Position numbers and translations under genes: made by a program | Part shown: positions 33,266-42,918 of the stretch, piece after piece | How positions within the stretch are numbered: position 1 is the stretch's first letter | Layout of the letters: each line of letters opens with the position of its first letter | Notes under the pieces: generated by a model | Told to the model about the DNA's origin: nothing | The model's input: the letters and a program-made list of their open reading frames with translations, nothing else | The model's database searches: none | Assembly (NCBI GenBank): GCA_021780315.1 | Contig: JAJXYY010000047.1 | Coordinates: 186,001-250,000, forward strand | Reading direction: 5' to 3' | Length of the DNA: 64,000 nucleotides | DNA from: Acidobacteriota bacterium | GTDB lineage: Bacteria; Acidobacteriota; Terriglobia; Terriglobales; Acidobacteriaceae

Positions 33266-34756
33266 CTAGTTCGTACCCCGCCGTAGAAACGCAGGGATAT
33301 CCAACTCATCCGGCTCTGTACTCTCCGCCTCCATCACCGGAGGACCACTGAATCCCGGGGTTCGCACCACCGTCTCCACTCCGGCGGCCTCCAGAGAAAC
33401 CGCTCGCAACTCTTCCTGTTGGACGCTCCCCGTCGAGGAAAAGTGCCGCGCAGCATTCACTCGGCTATCCCCGATCCCTCCCGCTTCCACCTCGTCCTCC
33501 TCCGCCGACGACCGGAAAAAATCATCGTCAAACACCGATGCCGCCACCGGAATCAACTCCACCGGAGCTTCCGCAATCGGCTCGCTCCGCACCACCGCCG
33601 CCTTCGTCTCCACCAGCGGCTCCACCACCACCTCCGGCTGCTCCGCCTCCACCTCGCTCGCAAACTTCGGCACCGCCGGACGAGGTGTATAAATCCGCGG
33701 CTGGATCGGCACGTCATACCGCATCGTCGGCAGCGTCGACTCCGCCAGCATCCGCTCCCGCCGCTGCGGCATCTCCTGCTGCTTGAATCCAGTCGCAATA
33801 ACCGTGATCTTCACCTCATCGCCCATCGACTCATCCTGCACCGCACCAAAAATAATGTTCGCATCCTCATGCGCAGAATTCTGAATAATGCTCGATGCCT
33901 CGTTCACCTCGCTCAGCTTCAAACTGCTCGATCCCGTTATGTTGATCAGGATGCCCCGCGCCCCATCGATCGCGCCAGCCTCCAGCAGCGGAGAAGCCAT
34001 CGCCGCCATCGCCGCCTCCATCGCACGGTTCGGGCCCGAACGCATCGCCGTACCCATCACCGCATATCCCATCCCCGCCATCGTCGTCTTCACATCCGCA
34101 AAGTCGCGATTGATCACGCCCGGAATCGTAATAATGTCCGAGATCCCCTGCACCCCCTGCCGCAGTACATCATCCGCAATCCGGAAGCTCTCAAAAAATC
34201 CGGCATCCTTCGCCACCGCCAGCAGTTTCTCATTCGGAATCACGATCACCGTGTCCACGGACTCCAGCAACTCCTGCATCCCGCGCTCGGCCTGCATCAT
34301 CCGTCGCTTGCCTTCGAACGCAAACGGCCGCGTCACCACCGCCACCGTCAGCGCACCCATCTCACTCGCCAGGCTCGCAATCACCGGAGCCGCACCCGTG
34401 CCCGTCCCCCCGCCCAGACCCGCCGTCACAAACACCATGTCCGCGCCTTCCAGCGCCTCGATAATCTTGTCAGAATCCTCCAGCGCCGCTCGCCGTCCCA
34501 CATCCGGATTCGCGCCCGCGCCAAGACCACTCGTAAGCTTCACGCCCAACTGCAACTTCACTGGTGCATTCGACACCTGCAGCGCCTGTACATCCGTATT
34601 CGCCGCAATGAACTCCACCCCCACCACGTTCGCCGCAATCATCCGGTTGACCGCGTTATTCCCGCCGCCCCCCACGCCAATCACCTTGATCCGCGCCCCC
34701 CGCGGCATCTCGTCGTGGTAATGAATCCGAAGCAGATCGTCAGGCAGATTGGACAT
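33266..34756 (-). CDS. ftsZ: Cell division protein FtsZ
   Basis: This 496-residue tubulin-like GTPase forms the Z ring. It has the tubulin signature G-L-G-G-G-T-G-T-G at 113-121 and the T7 segment N-R-D-F-A-D-V-K. The C-terminal tether peptide [12 protein letters not shown] is at the very end, the site that binds FtsA. The linker between core and tail (about 330-480) is long, acidic and Pro/Val/Glu-rich. It is longer than E. coli FtsZ (383) by this linker. AAGGAG lies upstream of the ATG. The gene is separated from ftsA by a rhamnosidase gene of 3.3 kb, so division genes are not contiguous here. Confidence 0.97.
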   Translation of the reverse strand: MSNLPDDLLRIHYHDEMPRGARIKVIGVGGGGNNAVNRMIAANVVGVEFIAANTDVQALQVSNAPVKLQLGVKLTSGLGAGANPDVGRRAALEDSDKIIEALEGADMVFVTAGLGGGTGTGAAPVIASLASEMGALTVAVVTRPFAFEGKRRMMQAERGMQELLESVDTVIVIPNEKLLAVAKDAGFFESFRIADDVLRQGVQGISDIITIPGVINRDFADVKTTMAGMGYAVMGTAMRSGPNRAMEAAMAAMASPLLEAGAIDGARGILINITGSSSLKLSEVNEASSIIQNSAHEDANIIFGAVQDESMGDEVKITVIATGFKQQEMPQRRERMLAESTLPTMRYDVPIQPRIYTPRPAVPKFASEVEAEQPEVVVEPLVETKAAVVRSEPIAEAPVELIPVAASVFDDDFFRSSAEEDEVEAGGIGDSRVNAARHFSSTGSVQQEELRAVSLEAAGVETVVRTPGFSGPPVMEAESTEPDELDIPAFLRRGTN

Positions 34757-34952
34757 AGCGGCAGTGACTCCTTGAAACCAGTGAATGTACTTAATTCTTA
34801 CATCCCCACCCCGGAAAACCTAATCGCCGTTTTCCACCACCCGTACCAACGCTGGTTCAAAACCGGCCATATTGCACCAAACTCAAGGCACACCGCCGCC
34901 ACCATCCTCCCGCAGCACCTCCCCAGTCCATTCGCTCTGCGCCAGCCAGCCT

Positions 34953-37900
34953 CTACTTGCCCACTGCAAACTCGTAGCTGCCCGACCCTATCGTCGTCAC
35001 CCACGCCCCTTTGTCATACTGCCCAGCCAACGGCTTCCCATCCTCTGTCACCACGCTCGTCGCACTTCCCGGCAGGTATACCGTCGCCGAAGTGTTCGCA
35101 GGCGTCCGCACGCTCAGCCGCAGCGTCCCATCCTCACCCCGCGTCCACTCCGTCACCACCAGCCCATACGCCGAGTCGTACTCCGCCCGCACATGGCTCA
35201 ACCCCGCCTCCACCTGCGGACGAATCACCAGGTGATGAAAACCCGGCGCACTCCCGTCCGTATCGATCCCCGCCACCCGCCGGTACACCCACGCCATCAC
35301 CGACCCAAACGCATAGTGGTTGTACGAATTCATCCCCGGATCGCCCGTATCGCCATTCCAACGCTCCCACCACGTCGACGCACCCTTCTTCACCATGTAC
35401 CCCCACGACGGATACGTGTCATTCAACAACAGCCGGTACGCCACATCCGAGCGCCCCTCGTGGTCCAGCACAAACAGCAGAAACGGAGTCCCCAGAAAGC
35501 CCGTCGTCAAATGGTTCTGATGCGCTTCAATGTCCTTCACCAACCGCGCCGTCAGCCCCGCCTCCAACTCCTGCGGAGCCAGCCCCGCATACAGCGTCAG
35601 CAGGTAAGCCGTCTGCGTATCCCCCGCCACCGATCCATCCGCCTTCACATAAGCACTCCGATACGCAGCGGCAATCTTCTCGTAGACCTCCCGATACTTC
35701 GTCGCATCCGCACCGCGTCCCAGCGCCGTCGCCATCTCCTCCATCTGACGAGCCATAATCGCCCAGTACGCCGTCGCCACTAGGTCCTTCGGCGTATTCT
35801 GGTCCGGAGCCAGCCAGTCCGCATAGTTATTCCCCAGCGAATGCCGCCGCAGATAATTTGGATTTGTGCGCAGAATGTACTCCATCCACTTCTCCATCGC
35901 ACCCCAGTTCTGCTCCAGCAGGCCCCGGTCCCCATACTGCATCCACGCCGCATGCGGAACCAGCACCCCCGCATCCCCCCACCCCGGTGAACCCGGAGCA
36001 GCATCCGTTATCCCCAGCAGGTCCGGCGATACATCGCTGAATGCGCCCCCTGCCGTCTGCGCATCCACCACATCCTGCATAAACTTGTGCGAGAACGAAC
36101 CAATGTCGAAGTTATACGAGCCTGTCCGCCAGAACACCCCCGCATCCCCCATCCAGCCCAGCCGCTCATCCCGCTGCGGACAGTCCGTCGGAATCGATAC
36201 AAAATTCCCACGCTGCCCCCAAATCCCCAGCGCATACATCCGGTTCAGCAAATCGCTCGACGTCGTCAACCGAAACGCAGGTGCTGCCTCCAGGCTGTTC
36301 CACACCTCGCCCTCCAGCGATCCCACCGTAGCCTCCCCCGGATACCCCGACACCTGCACATACCGAAATCCATGGAACGTAAACGCAGGCGTCCACACCT
36401 CATCGCCATCCCCGCGCAACGTATACCGGTCCGTCGCGTCCGCATTCCGCAGATTCTCCGTATACACCGTCCCATCCGGATTCAACCGCTCCGCAAACTG
36501 CATCCGAACCATGCTCCCCCGCGGCCCCCGCACATGCAGACGAACCGCTCCCACCATGTTCTGTCCCATATCGAACACCACCACGCCGCCACTCCCCACC
36601 GCGGTCACACCCACTGGCTTGATCGTCTCCGTCCGATGCACCGGCAGATCCAACTGCGCCGTCACCTGCACCCCCGCCGCAGGCTGCTCCACCACCGCCG
36701 TACTCCACCCGCGCTTCCCGGCAAACCCCGGCGCACTCCACCCCGCCTGCTCCAGCCGAGCGTCATACGCCTCCCCCGCATAGATCTCCGACGAAACAAT
36801 CGGTGCGCGCGCCGTCGACCACCCGCCATCGCTCACCACCGTCTGCCGCGTCCCATCCGCCAGCGTCATCTCCAACTGCGCCCGCAACAGGTCCGGCCCC
36901 GCAAACTTCCGCGTCCCCGACCACAACAGAGGACTCCCATGCCAGCCTCCACCCAGCATCGCCCCCAGCGTATTTGCGCCCGGCTTCACCATCCCCGTCA
37001 CATCGTACGTCTGGTACAGCACCCGCTTCCGATAGTCCGTAAAGTCAGGCGTCAACACCGACTCCCCTACCACCTGCCCATTCAAAAACGCCCGGTAGCT
37101 CCCCAACGCCGTCACATACAGCCGCGCCGAAACCACCGCCTTCCCCGCCGTAAAATCACGCCGCAACAACGACGCCTCCGTCACCACCCGGTCCGGAGCA
37201 GCCTCTCGTGCCAGATGGTCCGGCCCCATCGCCGCTGGCAACTCCTGCAGCCCGCCCACATCCTTCGCCGCACTCCACTCCCCCCGGCCTGCGTCCTCCA
37301 CCCGCCGCACCTGCCACTTACCATCCGACACCACCCGCCGTATCGCACCAGCCGATCCTCTATCCGCCTCCTCCACCCGCAGCACCACCGCCAGCAGCGC
37401 CGCCGAAGGCATCTTCTCCCCTCGTATCTTCGGTGCCGCTACCGTCACCGCAATCTCGTTATCACCCGCCGCACCCGGCCCATACTTCAACTCGTCCAGA
37501 ATCTCCTCGCGATCAAACGCACCCCACTCCCGCTTGTGGCCCGTCACCACCCCGTTCACTCGCACCGTAAACGTTCCCGTACTCAACCCATGCAGCGCAG
37601 CCGCGAACGGCTTCCGCTCCAGATGCAGCTTGTATCCAAACTCTGCCTGCTCATGCTCCGCCGCAACACTCTCCGGCAGCCCAATCCACCGCACTTGCTT
37701 CAACTCCTGCTCTTCTGCCGGATCGCTCCGCCGAATCCACGCCGCCTTCCAGTCCGCAGCCTCCAGCAGCCCCATCTCCCACCACGCCACCTCACTCGAC
37801 CGCGCCGTCCGACCCTGCCCGTCCCATACCTCCACCGACCAGTAGTACCGCTGCCGCGACTGCAGCGCCGGCCCGCCATACCCTACCTGCAGCGACTCCC

Positions 37901-38213
37901 CGCTCGCCACCCGCCCGCTGTCCCACACATCCGCCTTGCCCGCCCGCAACAACCCCTCCGACGTCGCCACCAGAATCTGATACCCCGTCTGCGTCCAACC
38001 CCGCTCCGTCGCATCGCTCTGCCACGAGAACCGCGGCCGCCGCACATCCATCCCCAGCGGATTCACCCGCTGCTCTACCCGTAGCCGCACCGGAGCCGCC
38101 CACCCGCTCGCCGTCATCCCCATCACGCCCACCAGCGCCACCAGAAAAACCCAGCCGCCACACGCCAAAACGCCCTTGCCAAACCACCGCACTACCACCA
38201 ACTTAGATGTCAT
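34953..38213 (-). CDS. Alpha-L-rhamnosidase (GH78)
   Basis: This 1086-residue secreted glycosidase has an N-terminal signal peptide (hydrophobic stretch about 15-35, end near G-W-A-A-P). Beta-sandwich domains follow: an F-S-W-Q-S-D type N-domain and a rhamnosidase N-domain with L-R-R-D-F. The GH78 (alpha/alpha)6 catalytic region carries D-E-R-L-G-W-M-G-D-A near 693-702, then a C-terminal beta domain. It removes terminal rhamnose from plant or microbial glycans outside the cytoplasm. Its position inside murC-ftsQ-ftsA-ftsZ is unusual: it separates ftsA from ftsZ by more than 3 kb on the same strand. GGGAGA is before the ATG. A GH88/105 hydrolase of related pectin use is at 60700. Confidence 0.93.
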   Translation of the reverse strand: MTSKLVVVRWFGKGVLACGGWVFLVALVGVMGMTASGWAAPVRLRVEQRVNPLGMDVRRPRFSWQSDATERGWTQTGYQILVATSEGLLRAGKADVWDSGRVASGESLQVGYGGPALQSRQRYYWSVEVWDGQGRTARSSEVAWWEMGLLEAADWKAAWIRRSDPAEEQELKQVRWIGLPESVAAEHEQAEFGYKLHLERKPFAAALHGLSTGTFTVRVNGVVTGHKREWGAFDREEILDELKYGPGAAGDNEIAVTVAAPKIRGEKMPSAALLAVVLRVEEADRGSAGAIRRVVSDGKWQVRRVEDAGRGEWSAAKDVGGLQELPAAMGPDHLAREAAPDRVVTEASLLRRDFTAGKAVVSARLYVTALGSYRAFLNGQVVGESVLTPDFTDYRKRVLYQTYDVTGMVKPGANTLGAMLGGGWHGSPLLWSGTRKFAGPDLLRAQLEMTLADGTRQTVVSDGGWSTARAPIVSSEIYAGEAYDARLEQAGWSAPGFAGKRGWSTAVVEQPAAGVQVTAQLDLPVHRTETIKPVGVTAVGSGGVVVFDMGQNMVGAVRLHVRGPRGSMVRMQFAERLNPDGTVYTENLRNADATDRYTLRGDGDEVWTPAFTFHGFRYVQVSGYPGEATVGSLEGEVWNSLEAAPAFRLTTSSDLLNRMYALGIWGQRGNFVSIPTDCPQRDERLGWMGDAGVFWRTGSYNFDIGSFSHKFMQDVVDAQTAGGAFSDVSPDLLGITDAAPGSPGWGDAGVLVPHAAWMQYGDRGLLEQNWGAMEKWMEYILRTNPNYLRRHSLGNNYADWLAPDQNTPKDLVATAYWAIMARQMEEMATALGRGADATKYREVYEKIAAAYRSAYVKADGSVAGDTQTAYLLTLYAGLAPQELEAGLTARLVKDIEAHQNHLTTGFLGTPFLLFVLDHEGRSDVAYRLLLNDTYPSWGYMVKKGASTWWERWNGDTGDPGMNSYNHYAFGSVMAWVYRRVAGIDTDGSAPGFHHLVIRPQVEAGLSHVRAEYDSAYGLVVTEWTRGEDGTLRLSVRTPANTSATVYLPGSATSVVTEDGKPLAGQYDKGAWVTTIGSGSYEFAVGK

Positions 38214-38294
38214 CGGATCTCCCGGGAAGAATCACGCAACATCTTACCCGAGCCAGCCAACTCACGCTAACCCCACCCCAAAACTCATGCCGCC

Positions 38295-39524
38295 CTAAAA
38301 GCTGCCCGCAAAGATCGCCTTCAGCTTCGCCCGCAGCCCCTGCTCCTCGCTCGCTCGCCGCACCTGCGTCCGATGCGTATACAGCAGCATCCCGATCGCC
38401 GCCGAAAACTCCGGCATCACCAGCTCCTGCGGCATCCGGCTCAGCGGCACCGGAAATCCCACCCGCGCCGGAACCCGCAGCAGGCTCTCCGCATTGTCCA
38501 GCAGTCCCAGCATATTCGCTCCACCGCCCGTCAACACGCACCCCGCGCCCAGCGCCTCCAACACCCCGCCGCTCCGCAGATTGTCCCGCAGCATCGTAAA
38601 CAACTCCCGCGCCCGGGGCTCCAGAATCTCCGCCAGAAACCGCTGCCGAACCATCCGCGCCGGCTGCCCGCCCGAGATCGCCAGATTCCCCCCCACCTCA
38701 ATCTCATTCATCTGCGGAACCGCCGTCACCACGCAATTCCCATACAACTTCTTCAACTGCTCGGCCTCTTCCACCGTCACATGCAGCCCCACCGCCAAAT
38801 CATTCGTAAAGTGGTCGCCACCGATCGGCAACACCGCCGTATGCGCAATCGACCCCTCAAAAAATACCGCCAGCTCCGTCGTGCTCGCACCAATATCCAC
38901 CAGGCAAACGCCCAGCTCCCGCTCGTCCGAGCTCAGCACCGCCTCCGCCGCAGCAATCCCCTCATACACCGTATCCAGCACCTCCAGCCCCGCCCGGTTC
39001 GCGCACGTAATCACACTCTGCGCCACCCCGCCCGAGCACGTCGACAAATGCAGATTCACCTCCAGACGCGTCCCCACCATCCCCACCGGATCATGGATTC
39101 CCGCCTGATCGTCCAGAATGAACTCCTGCGGCAACAGATGCAGTACCTCCCGGTCCGGAGGCAGCGCCACGCTCCGTGCACGGTCCACCGCAGCCTTCAC
39201 CTCTTCCCGCGTAATCTCCCGCATCCGGCTCCCCATGCTGATGCCGCCGCGGCTGTTGATCCCCCGCACATGCGTCCCGCCAATCCCCACCACGCACGTC
39301 TCGATCCCTGCCTTCGCCACTCGCTCCGCCGTCAGCGCCGCACGATTGATCGCCTCCGCCGCCGGCCCCAGCTCCGCAATCAAACCCTTACGCATCCCCC
39401 GCGATCGCTCCACCCCATGCCCGCGATACCGCAACACGCCATCCTGCACCTCCGCCACCAGCACCACGCTCTTGGCACTCCCCGCATCCAGCACCGTAAT
39501 CAGGTTCTCTTGCTTCTGATTCAT
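38295..39524 (-). CDS. ftsA: Cell division protein FtsA
   Basis: This 409-residue actin-like protein anchors FtsZ to the membrane. It has the ATP-binding D-A-G-S-A-K-S near the start, D-I-G-A-S-T-T-E phosphate-2 motif, and S-G-G-Q-P / T-G-G-G-A-N blocks. The C-terminal end (R-A-K-L-K-A-I-F-A-G-S-F) is an amphipathic helix fit for membrane targeting. The ATG overlaps the ftsQ stop as ATGA, so it is translationally coupled. The SHS2-type insert (1C domain) is visible. Usually ftsZ follows; here a rhamnosidase gene does. Confidence 0.96.
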   Translation of the reverse strand: MNQKQENLITVLDAGSAKSVVLVAEVQDGVLRYRGHGVERSRGMRKGLIAELGPAAEAINRAALTAERVAKAGIETCVVGIGGTHVRGINSRGGISMGSRMREITREEVKAAVDRARSVALPPDREVLHLLPQEFILDDQAGIHDPVGMVGTRLEVNLHLSTCSGGVAQSVITCANRAGLEVLDTVYEGIAAAEAVLSSDERELGVCLVDIGASTTELAVFFEGSIAHTAVLPIGGDHFTNDLAVGLHVTVEEAEQLKKLYGNCVVTAVPQMNEIEVGGNLAISGGQPARMVRQRFLAEILEPRARELFTMLRDNLRSGGVLEALGAGCVLTGGGANMLGLLDNAESLLRVPARVGFPVPLSRMPQELVMPEFSAAIGMLLYTHRTQVRRASEEQGLRAKLKAIFAGSF

Positions 39525-41131
39525 GGATGTACCACCGTCGACGTTCCACTCTTCTGCTGCTTCACCAAGGGCCGCTTCGCCCCCGCCTTACCCTTCCCCG
39601 CCTTACCCTTCCCCGTCTTACCCTTCCCCGTCTTACCCTTCACCGTCTTCGTCTTCGCCTTCGACTTCGCACCCGCCGGCTTCACCGCCGCACGATGCAC
39701 AACCTTACTCTTGCCAGCACCAGAACTAGCAGGCTTCTTCACCCATGTCGATACCGCATTCGTACCAGACCCCGCCGCCGCACTCGGCACAGCAGTTGCA
39801 CCCCCACTCTGTGCCACAGCCTTAGCCGTACTCGGCGCAGCTACCTTGACTGGACTAGGCGCAGCTGCCTTGGCTGGACCAGGCGCAGCAACACCAGCCC
39901 CACTCGCCTTCGCATGACTAGCCACCGCTGCCGTACCAGCAACCCCAGCCTTCGCTGGCGCAGCCTTAGCCGCCACCACAGCCTTCTTCAAACCCACCCC
40001 CGCAACCGCAGTAACACCCGCGGCCTTGGCAACACCCAAGCTTTTTGCCCCACCCGCCGCAGCCGGCGCATCGCTCGCCGCACCACCCGCATCCGTCCCA
40101 CCACCCGCTACCGGAACCGTGCTCCCCGGCTGCATCTCCAGCACCACCTGCCGGTCATACCGCATATCCACCGACGCCAGCTTCGGATACTGCGTCCGCC
40201 ACTCCGACAGGTGCGCCTTGTACTTCTTGTACCGCTCCAGATAATCGCTGTCCCCAAAGTGAACCAGCACCTCCGCTCCATCGTCCGCGATCAGCGCCTT
40301 CACATCCTCCGGGCTCGAAAGGTCCACCTCGCTCAACTGCTGCGAGATCTTCTCCCCTTTACTATCCAGCTCCCCCGTAAACTGCTCATAGATCTTCATC
40401 CGTGCCGCCCGCGTCGACAGCGGATCATCCACACCAATCCCCGTCACCACCGGAAACGAATAGTGCGCTGCACCCGGTGCATCCGCCGGCATATCCAGCA
40501 GCACCCCCGACGCGTCCACCAGTCCAATCCGTCCCCCCTGCCGCACAAACGCCACTGGAGTCCGCTCCACAATCGACACCCGCAGATGGTCCGGCAGCAG
40601 CCGCATCACCGTCGCATGCTGCACCCACGGCAACGCCTCCAACTCCGCCCGCCGCTGCGCCAGCGACACCGTAAAGATATTCCGCTCCACATCTTCCCCA
40701 AACACACTCAGCAACTGGGCCTGCGTCAAATGCTGATTGCCCTCAATCGAAATAAACGAGGATCGCTGAATCACAAACCGCTCATCATGCAGCAGCATCT
40801 TCCGCGCCAGCATCACCCCCGCCGCACCCAGCCCCAGAACACCCAGCAGACTCAACCCCGCACCAATCCTGCCCCACTTCGACTTCGGTATCCCCCACCG
40901 AAACTTCAGCCGCACCCCGCCCTTGCTCGCCCGACGCACCGGCGAATCCTCACCCGCCCGGTCAAACTCGTCGCCAAACTCCGCCCCATACTCCGCGTCA
41001 AACTCACGCCGCTGACGCCGCCCGGCAGCCACCGATCCCCGCCGCGAAGCCACCGTCTCCGAGGCATAACTCTGCTCAGGCGTATCTACCAACGCCGTCC
41101 CACGCTTCGAATACACATCATTTGATCGCAC
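39521..41131 (-). CDS. ftsQ: Cell division protein FtsQ/DivIB with long basic C-terminal tail
   Basis: This 536-residue division protein is twice the usual size (E. coli FtsQ is 276). The cytoplasmic N-terminus (about 1-86) is charged, one membrane helix spans about 87-108, and a POTRA domain (about 120-190, S-F-I-S-I-E-G-N-Q-H-L-T) precedes the beta domain to about 335. The last 195 residues are Ala/Lys/Val/Pro/Gly-rich, ending in K-T-G-K-G-K-type repeats like histone H1 tails, and would lie in the periplasm. Start is GTG at 41131 with no clear ribosome site. It overlaps ftsA by 4 nt; murC lies 93 nt upstream. Confidence 0.88.
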   Translation of the reverse strand: MRSNDVYSKRGTALVDTPEQSYASETVASRRGSVAAGRRQRREFDAEYGAEFGDEFDRAGEDSPVRRASKGGVRLKFRWGIPKSKWGRIGAGLSLLGVLGLGAAGVMLARKMLLHDERFVIQRSSFISIEGNQHLTQAQLLSVFGEDVERNIFTVSLAQRRAELEALPWVQHATVMRLLPDHLRVSIVERTPVAFVRQGGRIGLVDASGVLLDMPADAPGAAHYSFPVVTGIGVDDPLSTRAARMKIYEQFTGELDSKGEKISQQLSEVDLSSPEDVKALIADDGAEVLVHFGDSDYLERYKKYKAHLSEWRTQYPKLASVDMRYDRQVVLEMQPGSTVPVAGGGTDAGGAASDAPAAAGGAKSLGVAKAAGVTAVAGVGLKKAVVAAKAAPAKAGVAGTAAVASHAKASGAGVAAPGPAKAAAPSPVKVAAPSTAKAVAQSGGATAVPSAAAGSGTNAVSTWVKKPASSGAGKSKVVHRAAVKPAGAKSKAKTKTVKGKTGKGKTGKGKAGKGKAGAKRPLVKQQKSGTSTVVHP

Positions 41132-41224
41132 GCCCGAGCAAGGCCGCGAGAATCGCCACTCCGACTATAACCCGCCAATCCCCGCCCTTCGCAGCTCTTC
41201 TCTGCCCCGTACCCTTTCAGGAAC

Positions 41225-42652
41225 TCACCCAACCTGGCCACCCGTATCCCCCAGCGCCTCCAGCAACTTCGGCCCAATCTGCGATACACTCCCCGCGCCC
41301 AGCGTCACAATCACATCACCAGCCCGTGCCGAACCCACCAGCGCAGCCACTGCCCGCTCCACCGAATCCGCATACGCCACCTCCGTCCCCAGCCCGCCAG
41401 CCTGTATCGCCGCCCGCATCGCCGTCACCAGCGACGCCCCATCAATCCCCGCGATCGGCTCCTCACTCGCCGCATAAATATCCAGCACCTGCACCGAGTC
41501 CGCATCCGTAAACGCCCCGGCAAACTCCGCCATCAAATCCCGCGTCCGCGTATACCGGTGCGGCTGAAACAACACATGCACCCGCCCATACCCGCACTCC
41601 CGCGCCGCCTGTAGCGTCGCCAGTATCTCCGTCGGATGATGCCCGTAATCGTCCACCACCGTCACCCCCCGCACCTCGCCCTTCACCTGGAACCGCCGGT
41701 CCACCCCGCGAAAACTCTCCAGCCCCGCCGCAATCTGCTCCGGAGCCACCCCCAACTGCACCCCCACCGCCACCGCCGCCGTCGCATTCAGCACGTTGTG
41801 CAGCCCCGGAACATGCAGCACAAACGGTCCCAGCACCAGCCCCTTGTAGTTCACCTCAAAACTCGATCGCCCCACCCCCGGACGCTCCAGCATCTCCAGC
41901 CGAAAGTCCGCATCCACACTCTGCCCGTACGTGTACACCCGCCGCCGAACCCGCGGCAGCACCGCCCGCAACAGCTCATTATCAATACACGCCGTCGTCG
42001 CTCCATAGAACGGCAACCGGTCCATAAACTCCACAAACGCCCCCTCCACGTCCGCCATGTCCCGATAGCAATCCATGTGCTCGCGATCCAGGTTCGTCAC
42101 CACCCCCAGCACCGGCGACAACTTCAAAAAACTCCGGTCGCTCTCATCCGCCTCCGCCACCAGGTACTGCGAGTTGCCCAGCCGCGCATTCGACCCCAGC
42201 GCATTCACCCGCCCCCCCACCACCACCGTCGGGTCCAGCCCGCCGCCCGCCAGCACCGCCGCAATCATGCTCGTCGTCGTCGTCTTGCCGTGCATCCCCG
42301 CCACCGCAATCCCATACTTCAGCCGCATCAACTCCGCCAGCATCTCCGCCCGCTGAATCACCGGAATCTTCCGTGCCCGCGCCTCCAGCACCTCCGGATT
42401 GTCCTTGCTCACCGCCGAACTCGTCACCACCACATCGCTCGCCGCGGCATTCGCAGCCGCATGGCCCTCAAACACCCGCGCCCCCATCCCCACCAGCCGG
42501 TCCGTCACCGCACTCTTCCGCAGATCGCTCCCCGAAACCGAATACCCCATCGTCAGCAGGATCTCCGCGATCCCACTCATCCCAATCCCGCCAATCCCAA
42601 TAAAGTGGATCCGCTGCGTCGACGCAAATAAAAAATGCCCAGGCAAGAACAT
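41225..42652 (-). CDS. murC: UDP-N-acetylmuramate--L-alanine ligase
   Basis: This 475-residue ligase adds the first amino acid to the peptidoglycan precursor. The dinucleotide-like opening I-H-F-I-G-I-G-G-I-G-M-S-G-I-A-E starts at residue 15. The ATP site A-G-M-H-G-K-T-T-T-T-S (about 118-128) and V-D-D-Y-G-H-H-P-T-E later confirm Mur ligase type C. In many bacteria murG and murB flank it; here ftsQ follows directly and murB/ddl are absent between. AAGGGA is just upstream of the ATG. A C/T-rich degenerate repeat (TTGCCCTTACCC type) lies upstream near 42675-42710. Confidence 0.96.
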   Translation of the reverse strand: MFLPGHFLFASTQRIHFIGIGGIGMSGIAEILLTMGYSVSGSDLRKSAVTDRLVGMGARVFEGHAAANAAASDVVVTSSAVSKDNPEVLEARARKIPVIQRAEMLAELMRLKYGIAVAGMHGKTTTTSMIAAVLAGGGLDPTVVVGGRVNALGSNARLGNSQYLVAEADESDRSFLKLSPVLGVVTNLDREHMDCYRDMADVEGAFVEFMDRLPFYGATTACIDNELLRAVLPRVRRRVYTYGQSVDADFRLEMLERPGVGRSSFEVNYKGLVLGPFVLHVPGLHNVLNATAAVAVGVQLGVAPEQIAAGLESFRGVDRRFQVKGEVRGVTVVDDYGHHPTEILATLQAARECGYGRVHVLFQPHRYTRTRDLMAEFAGAFTDADSVQVLDIYAASEEPIAGIDGASLVTAMRAAIQAGGLGTEVAYADSVERAVAALVGSARAGDVIVTLGAGSVSQIGPKLLEALGDTGGQVG

Positions 42653-42796
42653 ATCCCTTAACTCTAGCAGCGACTTCTGCCGTTGCCCTTACCCTTACCC
42701 CTGGCATCTCAATCCCCACCCCTTGACAACTCCCATACAATCTAACCAGCAAACTCATCACCTCCAACCCATACGACCACCGCTAAGCCCAATGGA

Positions 42797-42913
42797 TGGA
42801 AGACTTTGCCAATAAGTCCTTTTAGAATCAAGACTTTAACCTTATAACCAGACCCAAGTCCAAAGCTAACCCGTTTCGTTCGAAGACTTTGCACCAAATC
42901 AGGCCCCCGGGGG
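42797..42913. repeat. Composite intergenic repeat with palindrome, upstream of the acetamidase gene
   Basis: The stretch contains GGAAGACTTTGCCAATAAGT (42798 on) and AATCAAGACTTTAACC, both variants of AAGACTTTG. The 19-mer TTCGAAGACTTTGCACCAA (42879-42897) shared with 5944-5962 follows, then palindrome CCCCCGGGGG (42904-42913). The GGGGGA of the palindrome serves as a possible ribosome site for the next gene. Confidence 0.6.
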
Positions 42914-42918
42914 ACACC

